Shown here: one piece after another, positions 45,225 to 53,991 of the stretch | Layout: each line of letters starts with the position of its first letter | Position numbering within the stretch: the stretch's first letter is position 1 | Source of the DNA: Chlamydiales bacterium | GTDB taxonomy: Bacteria; Chlamydiota; Chlamydiia; Chlamydiales; JACRBE01 | Length of the DNA stretch: 64,000 bases | Assembly: GCA_016213235.1 (NCBI GenBank) | Contig: JACRBE010000043.1 | Span: forward strand, 1 to 64,000 | Direction: 5' to 3' | Notes under the pieces: model-generated | Told to the model about the DNA's origin: nothing | Seen by the model: the letters and a program-made list of their open reading frames with translations, nothing else | The model's database searches: none | Program-made: the position numbers and the translations under genes

Positions 45225-47972
45225 TTAATTATCAGGAGAAAAAGCGGCAAAAGCGCTATCATTTTTCATAGCAGGCTCATCATCGATCGGTGTATAATTT
45301 TGAAACTGCGCGATAGATTTTCTAAAGGTAAGGTTAACATTGCCCACTTTGCCGTGTCTATTTTTAGCAACGATAAGTTCTGCTACGCCCGGTTTATGTT
45401 GTGGGTTGTAATATTCCGGTCTAAATAGAAACATTACGATATCCGAGTCCTGCTCAATGCTATTGTGCACGATGATGTCATTTGCAACAAAATTATGCAC
45501 GTTTTCAACTGTAGCATCGTATACATCTACGAGATCTTTTTTTTCTATAGAAGTAACTTCATCCCAATAAACATCTGATTGAGCAAGATTTAATAGGGTT
45601 TGACTAGAGCAGATGTTTGCTAGAGAGTTCATCCTCCTACGGGAAAGTCCGGATTTAAACAAAGATGAACCACAATAAGACATTCCAAGGTTATGACAAA
45701 GTTCTCTCCAGCTTAATTTTGACTGTTCTTTTGCTGGTTTTATAAATAGATCCCAGGCTTCAGCTGGAATTGTATCCGTATTAGGATTTTCGATTGTTTG
45801 CTCCAGTAATTGAAGTAGACTTGGGACTATTTCACCTCTTTTTCCTGCAGACCCTACTTTTGATAGAAACACTTTTTGATGTGGCGCGCTTTGAACATGC
45901 ACATGGTGCATGTTTCTATATCCTTTATTTGAAGGAACGGTTGCTAAAGTGCTTGGTATGCCTATACGTAAGAGTAATGCCTGTACTTGATGTGATAATG
46001 TATAACTGGAAGAAGCATAATAGATGGCAGCACCGGGAGATTTCCCTTTATTTTTTACTAAACTGATATTTCCATCAGTGGCCCATAAATGATGAAGAAA
46101 AAGAGAAATTTTGTTTTCATTACATCCAAATATAGAATCGGGAATTCGTTTTTCATAGGAGCGAACGCGCTCAATGCCTAATTTGTTAAACCATAAAGTA
46201 ATGGGGTGATATTTCCCATGTGTTAAATGATAAGGGCTTGGAAAATAAGAGTGATACCAATTTTTTTGTCGAACTGTTTTTGGGCTAATTTCAAACAATG
46301 AACTTGTACATTGATTAACGGTATTGATATTACTTTCGTCTGCACTTGTATAATGATAAGGTTGGTTAGGCAATATACAACCATCCCCAAGTAAATGCGC
46401 AAGGAAGGTCAGTTCGTTATCTTCAAGATCGCTTGTTTTTTCTTGAGAAGATAATGTACGTGGGATCGCAATGCGATCACCAGCAGATAAACTTTCTAAT
46501 GCGACCCATCCATTTAGTTTTCTAAAAGGATGATTTGCACTTGCACTAATTGTACGGCCACTGCGTGTGCGAAGCTCATAAACAACTTTTTTCCCGGAGT
46601 AAAATGCTTTTGTCATTTGATGCTTACCTATCTTGAGGGTATCATCAATAGCATATACAGTAATTGGAGTTTGCACTTTTCTTGTCGCAAGTTCTTTAAT
46701 AGTATAAAACTGCCCGGTAGTTGCATCTTGAATTTGGGTGTTACCGACGAGGCATCCGGATTCTCTCAAGTCAGAGAGCATAGGACGGTGTCCTGATCTC
46801 TCTTCTACTTTTCTAGAGAGCTGAGAGAGACAAATAATCGGTACTTTTAATTCTCTGGCAAGGTTTTTCAGCATACGTGAAATTTCAGAGATTTCATTTT
46901 GTCTATTGTCAGGTGAATAATTCGACCTTGATCCGGATAATAACTGGAGATAGTCAATAACAATTAATTCAACATTGTAAATTTCTTTTAGTCTTCTTGC
47001 TCTAGCTCTTAAGTCTGTTACTTTTAATCCTGGTTGGTCATCAATAATCAGTGTATGTTTCTGCATGGCATTAACAGCGGCAACAATGCGCTGATATTCA
47101 ATACCATCTAATGATCCAGCTTTAATTTTTTCCGATTCTACTTCTGATTGAGAGCAAATCATACGGTGTATCAATTCTTCTGCAGTCATCTCTAAAGAGA
47201 AAATACCAACAGTTTTGTGTTGTTTAAAGCAGATGTTTTCCGCGATATTAAGAGCAAAAGCCGTTTTTCCCATGGAAGGGCGCGCCGCAAGAATTAATAG
47301 GTTAGCTTGGTTTAGTCCGTTAATTAATTTATCCAGGTCTGCAAATTGCGTGGGAATTCCGGATATAGGGGTGGCAGTGCTTCCCCGTTTATAGTATTCT
47401 TCCTGTTTTTCTTGAAGCTCTTTTAGATAAGGGAGTTTTGATTCTGCATTCATCCCTGATAATAAATCTTTAATATGAATGCCAACAGCAGCATTGGCGC
47501 TTTGGCTGATGGTAAAAAACATAGCCTGTGCTTCATCAAGCAGTGTGTTGACTTCTTGTTTTTCTTCAAACGACTCTTTCTCGATTTTTTTAGCAACCTC
47601 AATCATTCTTCGCAGAATCGATTTGTTTTTAATCAAATCGACATATTCATCGATGTAGGCTGAGGTAGTAGCATACTGTGCAAGTGTTGTAAGATAAGCA
47701 ACACCTCCCACGGCTTTTAACTCGCCTTGCCTTTTTAATTCCTCCGAAATGAGATGGATATCGGCTGGTTTATCGCTTTGATAAGCTGTTTTTAGTGTTT
47801 TAAAGATAAGTTGATGTTCGGAGTAATAAAAATCCGTATGATAAAGGGCGTCTGCCGCAATATTCAAGCTATTTACACTTGTTAACATGCAGCCAAGAAC
47901 CATCATCTCCGATTCTTTGGAGTTCGGTAGCGTTTGGATTAAGGTTTTGGGGTCTTTTATTTTTTCAGTCAT
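45225..47972 (-). CDS. dnaB: Replicative DNA helicase DnaB, intein-containing
   Basis: Hexameric replication helicase with an in-frame intein. The precursor is 915 residues from the ATG chosen here; an upstream TTG at 47984 is in frame but less likely. The N-domain covers about 10-160 and the RecA-like domain carries Walker A ARPSMGKTAF (about 230) and the Walker B-like VIDYLQLL (about 345). The intein interrupts after LRESG, and the C-extein resumes SIEQDSDIVMFLFRPEYY. Removing it leaves 484 residues, normal for DnaB. The start lies 13 bases after a strong terminator that follows tRNA-Ser, with no clear Shine-Dalgarno sequence, so its promoter is unclear. Confidence 0.95.
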   Translation of the reverse strand: MTEKIKDPKTLIQTLPNSKESEMMVLGCMLTSVNSLNIAADALYHTDFYYSEHQLIFKTLKTAYQSDKPADIHLISEELKRQGELKAVGGVAYLTTLAQYATTSAYIDEYVDLIKNKSILRRMIEVAKKIEKESFEEKQEVNTLLDEAQAMFFTISQSANAAVGIHIKDLLSGMNAESKLPYLKELQEKQEEYYKRGSTATPISGIPTQFADLDKLINGLNQANLLILAARPSMGKTAFALNIAENICFKQHKTVGIFSLEMTAEELIHRMICSQSEVESEKIKAGSLDGIEYQRIVAAVNAMQKHTLIIDDQPGLKVTDLRARARRLKEIYNVELIVIDYLQLLSGSRSNYSPDNRQNEISEISRMLKNLARELKVPIICLSQLSRKVEERSGHRPMLSDLRESGCLVGNTQIQDATTGQFYTIKELATRKVQTPITVYAIDDTLKIGKHQMTKAFYSGKKVVYELRTRSGRTISASANHPFRKLNGWVALESLSAGDRIAIPRTLSSQEKTSDLEDNELTFLAHLLGDGCILPNQPYHYTSADESNINTVNQCTSSLFEISPKTVRQKNWYHSYFPSPYHLTHGKYHPITLWFNKLGIERVRSYEKRIPDSIFGCNENKISLFLHHLWATDGNISLVKNKGKSPGAAIYYASSSYTLSHQVQALLLRIGIPSTLATVPSNKGYRNMHHVHVQSAPHQKVFLSKVGSAGKRGEIVPSLLQLLEQTIENPNTDTIPAEAWDLFIKPAKEQSKLSWRELCHNLGMSYCGSSLFKSGLSRRRMNSLANICSSQTLLNLAQSDVYWDEVTSIEKKDLVDVYDATVENVHNFVANDIIVHNSIEQDSDIVMFLFRPEYYNPQHKPGVAELIVAKNRHGKVGNVNLTFRKSIAQFQNYTPIDDEPAMKNDSAFAAFSPDN
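45462..46754 (-). other. DnaB intein (431 residues) with LAGLIDADG homing endonuclease
   Basis: Protein-splicing element inside dnaB. It starts with Cys (CLVGNTQIQ) and ends VHN before the extein Ser. Block B reads SASANHPFRKLNGW, with the conserved His; block F/G reads VYDATVENVHNFVANDIIVHN-type sequence near the end. Two LAGLIDADG-like blocks are visible, FLAHLLGDGCILP and HHLWATDGNISL, so the endonuclease looks intact. Insertion is between RESG and SIEQ in the helicase, the same site as the Synechocystis DnaB intein. Splicing should restore DnaB and release the endonuclease, which could home into empty dnaB alleles. Confidence 0.92.
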
Positions 47973-47985
47973 AAAGGTATACAAT

Positions 47986-48019
47986 AAGAAAGCCTTGAAT
48001 TTTGATTCAAGGCTTTCTT
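47986..48019 (-). terminator. Intrinsic terminator between tRNA-Ser and dnaB
   Basis: AAGAAAGCCTTGAAT, loop TTTG, ATTCAAGGCTTTCTT form a perfect 15-bp stem just past the tRNA-Ser 3' end. On the minus strand the stem runs into TTCTTATTGT. Confidence 0.8.
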
Positions 48020-48021
48020 TT

Positions 48022-48110
48022 CGGAAAGAGAGGGATTTGAACCCTCGGTACCCATTTAAGAGTACGCGTCCTTAGCAGGGACGTGCCTTCGGCCGCTCAG
48101 CCATCTTTCC
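48022..48110 (-). tRNA. tRNA-Ser (GCU)
   Basis: The minus strand folds as a class II tRNA of 89 bases. The acceptor stem is GGAAAGA/TCTTTCC with discriminator G. The D-arm is GGCTGAGCGGCC-like, the anticodon stem-loop CGTCCCTGCTAAGGACG carries anticodon GCT, a long variable arm follows, and the T-arm contains GGTTCAAATCC. The long variable arm and GCT anticodon identify serine (AGC/AGU codons). CCA is not encoded. Confidence 0.95.
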
Positions 48111-48124
48111 AAAGTTGCGAAGAT

Positions 48125-48152
48125 TTTATAATAAATATTCGTTTTAGAGCAA
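48125..48152 (-). promoter_or_regulatory. Promoter of tRNA-Ser
   Basis: On the minus strand, TTGCTC (48152-48147), a 16-base spacer and TATAAA (48130-48125) lie 15 bases upstream of the tRNA 5' end, a near-consensus sigma-70-type arrangement. Confidence 0.6.
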
Positions 48153-48156
48153 CATT

Positions 48157-48999
48157 CTATTCAATTAAGGAAGAAAAAGCGAGTTCTTGCCCATTTAAAG
48201 CATTCCAATAGGAGGTATGGATAGACCCATCGGGGTTTTGTACGGTAATACTACAAATAGGTAAATAGACCATGATGGTATTTCTAATAGCAAAATCTTG
48301 CCCAAAGGCAGCATATGCAATTTTTTTGATTTGATTGGCAGAAAATCTTTTCTGGAGACATTTTCCATTCTGTAACTGTTTTGTGACTAATCTATCTGCA
48401 ATATGAGTTTCCGGAACGACATTGATTTTAGGGGATTGTAGGTGAAGTCTATATTGATTGCCGCTTTGTACAATGAGCTTCTTTTTTCTGCAATTATCAA
48501 TCCAGGCATCTAATATATCGTTTTCTATATTAAGCGCTTTAGAGAGGCCTTCTCGATCAATAGCCCCTCCTCGTCTAGCAAGAAGATTTAAAATCTTAAA
48601 TTCGCTTTTATCAACCCCCGCTTTGATGCAGTCTTGAAAACCATGGGTTTTGTCCCAGCTTCTGGTACTGGTTACCATTTCACCATCGATAAGATCCCAC
48701 AAAATAATTCCTTCACCGGTATATAAATTGTTAGAAGTCGTATATTTTACTTCTAATAATAAATAAGGATAAAATTTAACTTCTGGGGTTAAAAAACGGT
48801 GGTCTTCATCTTTTAATAATTCTTTTTCATGGGATTCCATGATTTGTTCAGGAGTATAACGGGCTTCTAATGTATGAACTTTTCCGGCGTTAGCAAATTG
48901 GGTGATTTTACTTTTCAGCTGAGGCTTTTTCTTTTGAATGTAGTAGCTACTGCCGCCAATTACAATCCCTATAAGCAATAACCAATATACTAAACGCAT
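48157..48999 (-). CDS. Membrane-anchored protein with winged-helix-like segment, unknown
   Basis: A 280-residue protein with one N-terminal membrane anchor (about 4-19, VYWLLLIGIVIGGSSYY) followed by a basic KKKPQLKSK stretch. The middle (about 130-195) looks like a winged-helix fold: FKILNLLARRGGAIDREGLS, then a second helix and LIVQSGNQYRLHL. The C-terminal part has FSANQIKKIAYAAFG and a beta-rich ending. I do not recognise a family. A membrane-tethered DNA- or protein-binding role is possible but unproven. Confidence 0.75.
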   Translation of the reverse strand: MRLVYWLLLIGIVIGGSSYYIQKKKPQLKSKITQFANAGKVHTLEARYTPEQIMESHEKELLKDEDHRFLTPEVKFYPYLLLEVKYTTSNNLYTGEGIILWDLIDGEMVTSTRSWDKTHGFQDCIKAGVDKSEFKILNLLARRGGAIDREGLSKALNIENDILDAWIDNCRKKKLIVQSGNQYRLHLQSPKINVVPETHIADRLVTKQLQNGKCLQKRFSANQIKKIAYAAFGQDFAIRNTIMVYLPICSITVQNPDGSIHTSYWNALNGQELAFSSLIE

Positions 49000-49188
49000 C
49001 TAATACTCACTTTAAATTATCTAGTATTTTTTTTATCAAAAAAAAGAATTGTTATAAAGCTGAAACTAAAAGAACTATCCGATCTTCCACATCAACCATG
49101 GTTAATTCGATAAAATCTATCAAAGCTGCTGAGGGAGTGTGCAGTGCAAATTAGACGCCAATTCAAAGCATTCCTCAGCCTCTCGGTT

Positions 49189-49285
49189 GAGGCAAAATGA
49201 GGCAAATAAGGCAAAAAATGTGTGAATTTCATATTTTATTTGACTCATTTGCCTCGTTTGAGGCATAATGAGGCTAAATGAGGAG
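49189..49285 (+). promoter_or_regulatory. Phased GAGGC boxes upstream of AlbA_2 regulator (candidate operator)
   Basis: GAGGCA-like boxes occur at 49189, 49199 and 49208 (last one AAGGCA). A second cluster has TGACTC at 49241, TGCCTC at 49250 (inverted), then GAGGCA, GAGGCT and GAGGAG at exactly 49260, 49270 and 49280. Boxes are spaced 9-10 bases, one helical turn, and the last overlaps the ribosome binding site six bases before the ATG. This layout suggests cooperative autoregulation by the downstream protein. Confidence 0.6.
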
Positions 49286-49290
49286 AGCAT

Positions 49291-50655
49291 ATGAGTGAAA
49301 TGCGTCACCCGGAGTCAGAGTCCGTCTTGTTGGAATTTAAAAGAGAAATTCCAAAAAATGAACAAATCATTAAAACAATCATAGGCTTTTGCAACCAAAA
49401 AGGTGGAAGACTGATAATCGGCGTTGATGATGATCGGGCAATAGTAGGGCTTCCTGAAGATCAAATAAACAAACTCCTTGAATCATTAGATCATTCTATT
49501 TACGAGGCGTGCTATCCACCCATTATTCCTTTGCTATCCACTCAAGTGTTCGGAGATAAGACCGTAGTAATTATTGCCATATCATCGGGAATGAGCAAAC
49601 CCTACTTTAGAAAGTCTGAAGGGATAGAGAAAGGAACCTATATTCGCATAGGCCGGAGTACTGTACATGCCACCCCTGCTATGATTGAAGAACTCAAATG
49701 GCAATCACGCAGAATAGATTTTGAAACACTTCCGGTCTATAACGCCTCTCTTGATAACCTGGACAATCGATTAATCCAAAGTTTTCTCGATCATAGAAAG
49801 AATCAAGCCTCTGCGCCTGTGACACAAGAGGTCCTGCGTTCCTATTCTTTGGTTGTTGAGGAACATTCCGAGCTTTTTCCTACTTATGCGGGTCTATTGA
49901 ATTTCGGAAAATCTCCCCAGTTTTTTCTATCAGAAGCCATGATCATTGTAAGTCACTTCCGTGGCATCGAAGGCAGGGATGCTATTGCTTCAATAGATTG
50001 TGAAGGGACTCTTTTAAATCAATTCCAGCAGGCACATCATTTTATTCTCAGTCGTCTTTCAAAGTCATTTTCAATTTCAGGGGTTATCAGAGATGAAAAA
50101 TTGGAAATTCCTGAGGTTGCATTTAGAGAGGCGTTGATAAATTTACTGGTTCATCGAAATTATCATATCAAGGCTCCCTCCAAAATTTCTATATACGATG
50201 ATCGTTTGGAGATATTTAGTCCGGGCGGTTTTTCGGGTCCTATTGAACAAGACCAATTGTTAATGGGACTGACATATCTGCGTAATCCAGCTATATGTAA
50301 GATTTTTCGGGAAATGGGTCTTATTGAAAAAATGGGAACCGGATTCATTAATATTTTTAAAAGCTATGAAACTTGGGGACTTGAAAAACCTCAAATCATT
50401 GAAGGCGCAAATTTTGTAAAATGTATCTTACCAAGAGGCTCTTCTCAATTAAGTTCGGCAGAACATAAAACTGAAAAAGATATTTTAGCCCTATTCTATT
50501 CACAAAATGAAATCACAACGCAAGACGTGGTCAATAAATTTTCTATTTCTCGCGCAACGGCACAAAGATGGCTTAATTCCCTTATAGAAAATCGATTGAT
50601 TGAACGGATTGGAAGAACGCGAAATATAAGATACCGTAGAACAGCAAAAAATTGA
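49291..50655 (+). CDS. AlbA_2/RecG-like ATP-binding transcriptional regulator
   Basis: A 454-residue protein with an N-terminal AlbA_2 (Schlafen-like) DNA-binding domain (about 8-125: ESVLLEFKREIP, IIGFCNQKGGRLIIGVDDD and GTYIRIGRST), a central HATPase_c_4-type region (about 270-370: FREALINLLVHRNYH, LEIFSPGGF, RNPAICKIFREMGLIEKMGTG) and a C-terminal winged helix (about 400-450, TTQDVVNKFSISRATAQRWL). Such proteins are often listed as RecG-like helicases but are regulators or defence-linked proteins. AGGAG before the ATG doubles as the last phased operator box. It sits between chlamydial genes with no operon partner other than the small ORF after it, suggesting acquisition. Confidence 0.85.
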   Translation: MSEMRHPESESVLLEFKREIPKNEQIIKTIIGFCNQKGGRLIIGVDDDRAIVGLPEDQINKLLESLDHSIYEACYPPIIPLLSTQVFGDKTVVIIAISSGMSKPYFRKSEGIEKGTYIRIGRSTVHATPAMIEELKWQSRRIDFETLPVYNASLDNLDNRLIQSFLDHRKNQASAPVTQEVLRSYSLVVEEHSELFPTYAGLLNFGKSPQFFLSEAMIIVSHFRGIEGRDAIASIDCEGTLLNQFQQAHHFILSRLSKSFSISGVIRDEKLEIPEVAFREALINLLVHRNYHIKAPSKISIYDDRLEIFSPGGFSGPIEQDQLLMGLTYLRNPAICKIFREMGLIEKMGTGFINIFKSYETWGLEKPQIIEGANFVKCILPRGSSQLSSAEHKTEKDILALFYSQNEITTQDVVNKFSISRATAQRWLNSLIENRLIERIGRTRNIRYRRTAKN

Positions 50656-50906
50656 AATACTCTAAACAAAAAATGCTAAAGGACTTGTTTGGAACTATAG
50701 AACCCATTCCTGGAGAATGTGTAGTTGAATGTGAAAGATTAATTCAGAACAGAGCTTATTATTTAGCTCATTCTAACATCAAGACCCTTGCACTTCTTGA
50801 TCAGGGGTACTATTTTATAAATCCCTATGCAAGTCAAAATCCCCCAATTCTTCGGAAGAACCTTCTTTTGAATATATTGTCTGCATATTACATAAACTCC
50901 TTTTAG
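50652..50906 (+). CDS. Possible small protein or gene fragment
   Basis: An 84-codon frame opening with TTG inside the stop region of the preceding gene (four-base overlap); an ATG at codon 8 is an alternative. It reads as plausible protein (LFGTIEPIPGECVVECERLI), without signal or membrane segments and without a known family. The overlap suggests translational coupling to the regulator, but no ribosome binding site is clear, so it could equally be the tail of a decayed gene. Confidence 0.4.
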   Translation: MKYSKQKMLKDLFGTIEPIPGECVVECERLIQNRAYYLAHSNIKTLALLDQGYYFINPYASQNPPILRKNLLLNILSAYYINSF

Positions 50907-51034
50907 TTTATCTAAAAGCGACAACTACGCTGACATAGGGGGGGAAGCCAATTGCTCGACTAGTTATTGAACTAGAAAGTTCAGTCATAAATTATAATTT
51001 AATTTGTTTGGTTAATTTTTGTCGTTATTTTAAT

Positions 51035-51063
51035 TTGACAACAAATTAAATTGCAATTGTTAA
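51035..51063 (+). promoter_or_regulatory. Candidate promoter of mutL operon
   Basis: A perfect TTGACA at 51035-51040 is followed after 17 bases by TGTTAA, about 70 bases before the mutL ATG. The -35 is strong and the -10 weak. The surrounding region is very AT-rich with repeated CAATTGTT words. Confidence 0.45.
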
Positions 51064-51134
51064 GTGTGTTTGTTGTTTGTTTTTTATTTCAAAAATAACA
51101 ATTGTTTTGTAATATGGAAAAAACATGGGATTAT

Positions 51135-52949
51135 ATGACATCTATTATTCGAGTTTTATCCGATACGACCATCAATCAAATTGCAGCCGGAGAAGTAATT
51201 GAAAATCCTGCCAGCGTTGTGAAAGAGCTGGTAGAAAATGCGATAGATGCAGGGTCTACGGAGATTTGCATAGAGTGTATAGGAGGAGGATTCCAGTTAA
51301 TTAAAGTGGCTGATAATGGTAGTGGCATGGGCCATGACGATGCGATTTTATCTATTGAAAGGCATGCTACCTCAAAGATAAAAGAAATAGATGACTTGGA
51401 AAAAGTATTTTCTATGGGATTTCGTGGAGAGGCGCTCTCTTCTATTGCTTCTATTTCTAAATTAATTATACACACATGCAAGGCAGATACGACCATGGGG
51501 ACAAAGGTTACTTGCTATGGTGGTAAAATTATAGGCGTAGAAACTTCTCCCCGAAGAAATGGTACAACGATAGAAGTCTCTTCTTTATTTTATAATGTTC
51601 CTGCAAGAAAAAAATTTCAAAAGAGTGCAATAGCTGCGCAAATGGAAGTCACTAAAGTGATAGTGCACCTTGCTTTGGGGTTCCCTCATATTTCTTTTAA
51701 GTTAATAGCAAATAATAAAGAGGTTGTTGCAGTGCAGGCCAAACAGGGAGTGCTCCAAACACAGGTGATAAATGCAGCAGAGCAGCTTTTAGGAGAGGAA
51801 TTTACTAAACAGACATTAAAAGTGGAGTATCAAGGAGAGGGCATTAAAATAGTGGGACTAACAGGGCTGCCTACCTATGCAAAAAAAAATAAATCAGCGC
51901 AATATTTATATATCAATAATCGACATATTTTATCCTCGCTTGTTAGTAATGCTGTATTGGAGGCCTATGCTTTTGCAATAGATACAAAATCATTCCCTGT
52001 TTTTTTATTACATTTATCTATTCCTGCACATGCGGTTGATGTGAACGTTCATCCTCAGAAAAAACAGGTGAGATTTCAAGACGAATTATTTATTCACACC
52101 TCAATCAAAGAGGCGGTAGACCAAACGTTTGGTAGCGTCGTTACAACTAGTAACATAGATACAACAACAAGACACCATACTGCGCCACTAGTAGAGCCAT
52201 CAGTACAAAAACACAACGTGCCTGATAATTGGCAACATCGATCTTCGTGGCATAAGCCTGCTCCATTCCCTGTAGGAGAACAACAAAATTTTGTCTCCAT
52301 GCAGCAACATATCTCTTTCTTATTGGTTCATGATAACATTGGATGGATTCATCCGCAGGAACTAAGTAGCTTCCAATCGGATGTTTTTGCTCTGTCAAAT
52401 GAAACAGGAATTGTGCTAGTCGATTTAAAAGAGTTGCAAAGAACACTTTTTTATCACGAAAGTTATAGTAAAATAAAACAAAAACAAACCATGCAAGATA
52501 TACAACAGCTCATGTTTCCTATTGTCTTTGCATTTGATCGAGATAAAATAGAGTTGTTTTCCTTATATCAACAGTGGTTGATATTACTTGGTGTGAAAAT
52601 ACAGCTCCAAGGGTTAAAGGTTTTAGTTATTGGATTAAGCGACAGTTTATCTACAAATACATTAGAAGAGTATTTAGAGGAAGTAATCGATATCCTTGCA
52701 CTTGGCAATGATGCAAGTAGTTTTACAGAGCAATGCATGCATAAACTTTGTCTGGCATTTATTCGATATGCTTGTTATAGAAACATAAAACAAGAGCAAG
52801 CTAGCGCTCTTGTGAGAAAATTTTTTGAAAAAAAATATACGAATTTTTCTCCTTTTAAAAAACCAATTTTTATTCATGTAGATGAAAATGGCATCGATAA
52901 ATTATTCCAGTCGCATCAAAAAAGCATCTTCTCTTCTTGCGAGAAGTAA
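51135..52949 (+). CDS. mutL: DNA mismatch repair protein MutL
   Basis: GHKL-type ATPase of mismatch repair. I start at the ATG at 51135, giving MTSIIRVLSDTTINQIAAGE, the normal MutL beginning; the frame extends 11 codons upstream. The 604-residue protein has VVKELVENAIDAGS (about 30), VADNGSGM (about 60), ATSKI and GFRGEALSSIASIS (about 85-110), then VDVNVHPQKKQVRF (about 305) and a C-terminal dimerisation domain after a Gln/His-rich linker. The endonuclease motif DQHA(X)2E(X)4E is not visible. The end overlaps the peptidase gene by 68 bases, which is unusually long. Confidence 0.95.
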   Translation: MTSIIRVLSDTTINQIAAGEVIENPASVVKELVENAIDAGSTEICIECIGGGFQLIKVADNGSGMGHDDAILSIERHATSKIKEIDDLEKVFSMGFRGEALSSIASISKLIIHTCKADTTMGTKVTCYGGKIIGVETSPRRNGTTIEVSSLFYNVPARKKFQKSAIAAQMEVTKVIVHLALGFPHISFKLIANNKEVVAVQAKQGVLQTQVINAAEQLLGEEFTKQTLKVEYQGEGIKIVGLTGLPTYAKKNKSAQYLYINNRHILSSLVSNAVLEAYAFAIDTKSFPVFLLHLSIPAHAVDVNVHPQKKQVRFQDELFIHTSIKEAVDQTFGSVVTTSNIDTTTRHHTAPLVEPSVQKHNVPDNWQHRSSWHKPAPFPVGEQQNFVSMQQHISFLLVHDNIGWIHPQELSSFQSDVFALSNETGIVLVDLKELQRTLFYHESYSKIKQKQTMQDIQQLMFPIVFAFDRDKIELFSLYQQWLILLGVKIQLQGLKVLVIGLSDSLSTNTLEEYLEEVIDILALGNDASSFTEQCMHKLCLAFIRYACYRNIKQEQASALVRKFFEKKYTNFSPFKKPIFIHVDENGIDKLFQSHQKSIFSSCEK

Positions 52950-53946
52950 AATAGATTTACTTTGGATTGAGGATGTCAAAGACATTTACTATTTTACAGG
53001 CGCCTCTGTTTCCAGAGGTATGTTATTTATTTTGCAAGAAGATGCATATCTTGCAGTAGATGGTAGATATTATGAACAAGTTAAAAGCAGCGTAGGTCTT
53101 CCTGTTATATTAGATCAAAAAGATGGGGCGTATAATATCCTTTATGGTTTTCCTATAAAAAATATCGGTGTTGATTTTCAAACAATTACTATTCAGCGTT
53201 TTGAAAAAATGAAGCAATTATTTGCTGCTTGTTTTGTGGATGTGGGCATTGCCAGGCAATTAAGAATGATTAAGGATTCCCAGGAAATAACATATTTAAA
53301 AGATTCTGCAGCGCTGATTTGGGAAGGATATCAACATATTCTTCCTTTGATTGAAACGAATCAAACAGAATCGTTTATTGCCTGGCAGCTAGAGAAATTT
53401 GTACGGGAAAAAGGAGCTAGCGAGCTTGCTTTTGAGCCTATTATAGCATTTGGGAAAAACAGTGCATTCCCACATTATCGAGCAGGTAGCGGCATATTAG
53501 ATAATCATGATTGTGCGCTAATTGATATTGGTCTTAAAAAACATCAGTATTGTTCTGATATGACAAGGACTATTTTACTAAAAAATGCTTCTGCTAAATT
53601 AAAAGAGATCAATAGTATTGTGCTGGAATCGTATGAAAAAGCGGTGCAAGCATGTAAAATAGGGGTCCCTGTGCGCGACATAGATGCTGCTGCAAGAGAG
53701 TGTATAAAAGGTTATGGATATGGTGATTTTTTCCCACATTCGCTTGGGCATGGTATAGGCCTTGATGCACATGAAGCGCCGCTTCTTTCTTTTCGATCTG
53801 ATGCTAGTGTAGTGATGGAAGAAAACATGGTATTTACCATTGAACCTGGTATCTATCTTCCTGGCATTGGGGGAATTAGATTTGAAAATACACTTGTTAT
53901 GACAAAAGCAGGGCCGATAAGTTTTTTTCCTCATGACAATGATTAA
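52882..53946 (+). CDS. pepP: M24-family Xaa-Pro aminopeptidase/dipeptidase
   Basis: A 354-residue creatinase-fold metallopeptidase that cleaves before or after proline. The N-terminal creatinase domain spans about 1-120. Metal ligands in the catalytic domain are visible: Asp in CALIDIG, Asp in CSDMTRT, His in PHSLGHGIGLDAHE, Glu in FTIEPGIY and Glu in GIRFENTL. The start lies inside the end of mutL; an ATG two codons later is equally possible. From memory, Chlamydia also keeps pepP beside mutL. PepQ-like dipeptidase is an alternative substrate class. Confidence 0.9.
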   Translation: MKMASINYSSRIKKASSLLARSKIDLLWIEDVKDIYYFTGASVSRGMLFILQEDAYLAVDGRYYEQVKSSVGLPVILDQKDGAYNILYGFPIKNIGVDFQTITIQRFEKMKQLFAACFVDVGIARQLRMIKDSQEITYLKDSAALIWEGYQHILPLIETNQTESFIAWQLEKFVREKGASELAFEPIIAFGKNSAFPHYRAGSGILDNHDCALIDIGLKKHQYCSDMTRTILLKNASAKLKEINSIVLESYEKAVQACKIGVPVRDIDAAARECIKGYGYGDFFPHSLGHGIGLDAHEAPLLSFRSDASVVMEENMVFTIEPGIYLPGIGGIRFENTLVMTKAGPISFFPHDND

Positions 53947-53991
53947 TAAAAATGCTAAAAGATAAAAATTGATAAATACACAGGGTATGGC

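Noticed and set aside
49189-49285. CRISPR array
   Set aside because: The repeat units are six to ten bases with no spacers of constant length, and no cas genes are present; they fit an operator array instead.
49120-49308. Minus-strand ORF across the GAGGC repeats
   Set aside because: Its apparent coding content comes from the repeated boxes; it overlaps the start of the AlbA_2 gene and has no ribosome binding site.
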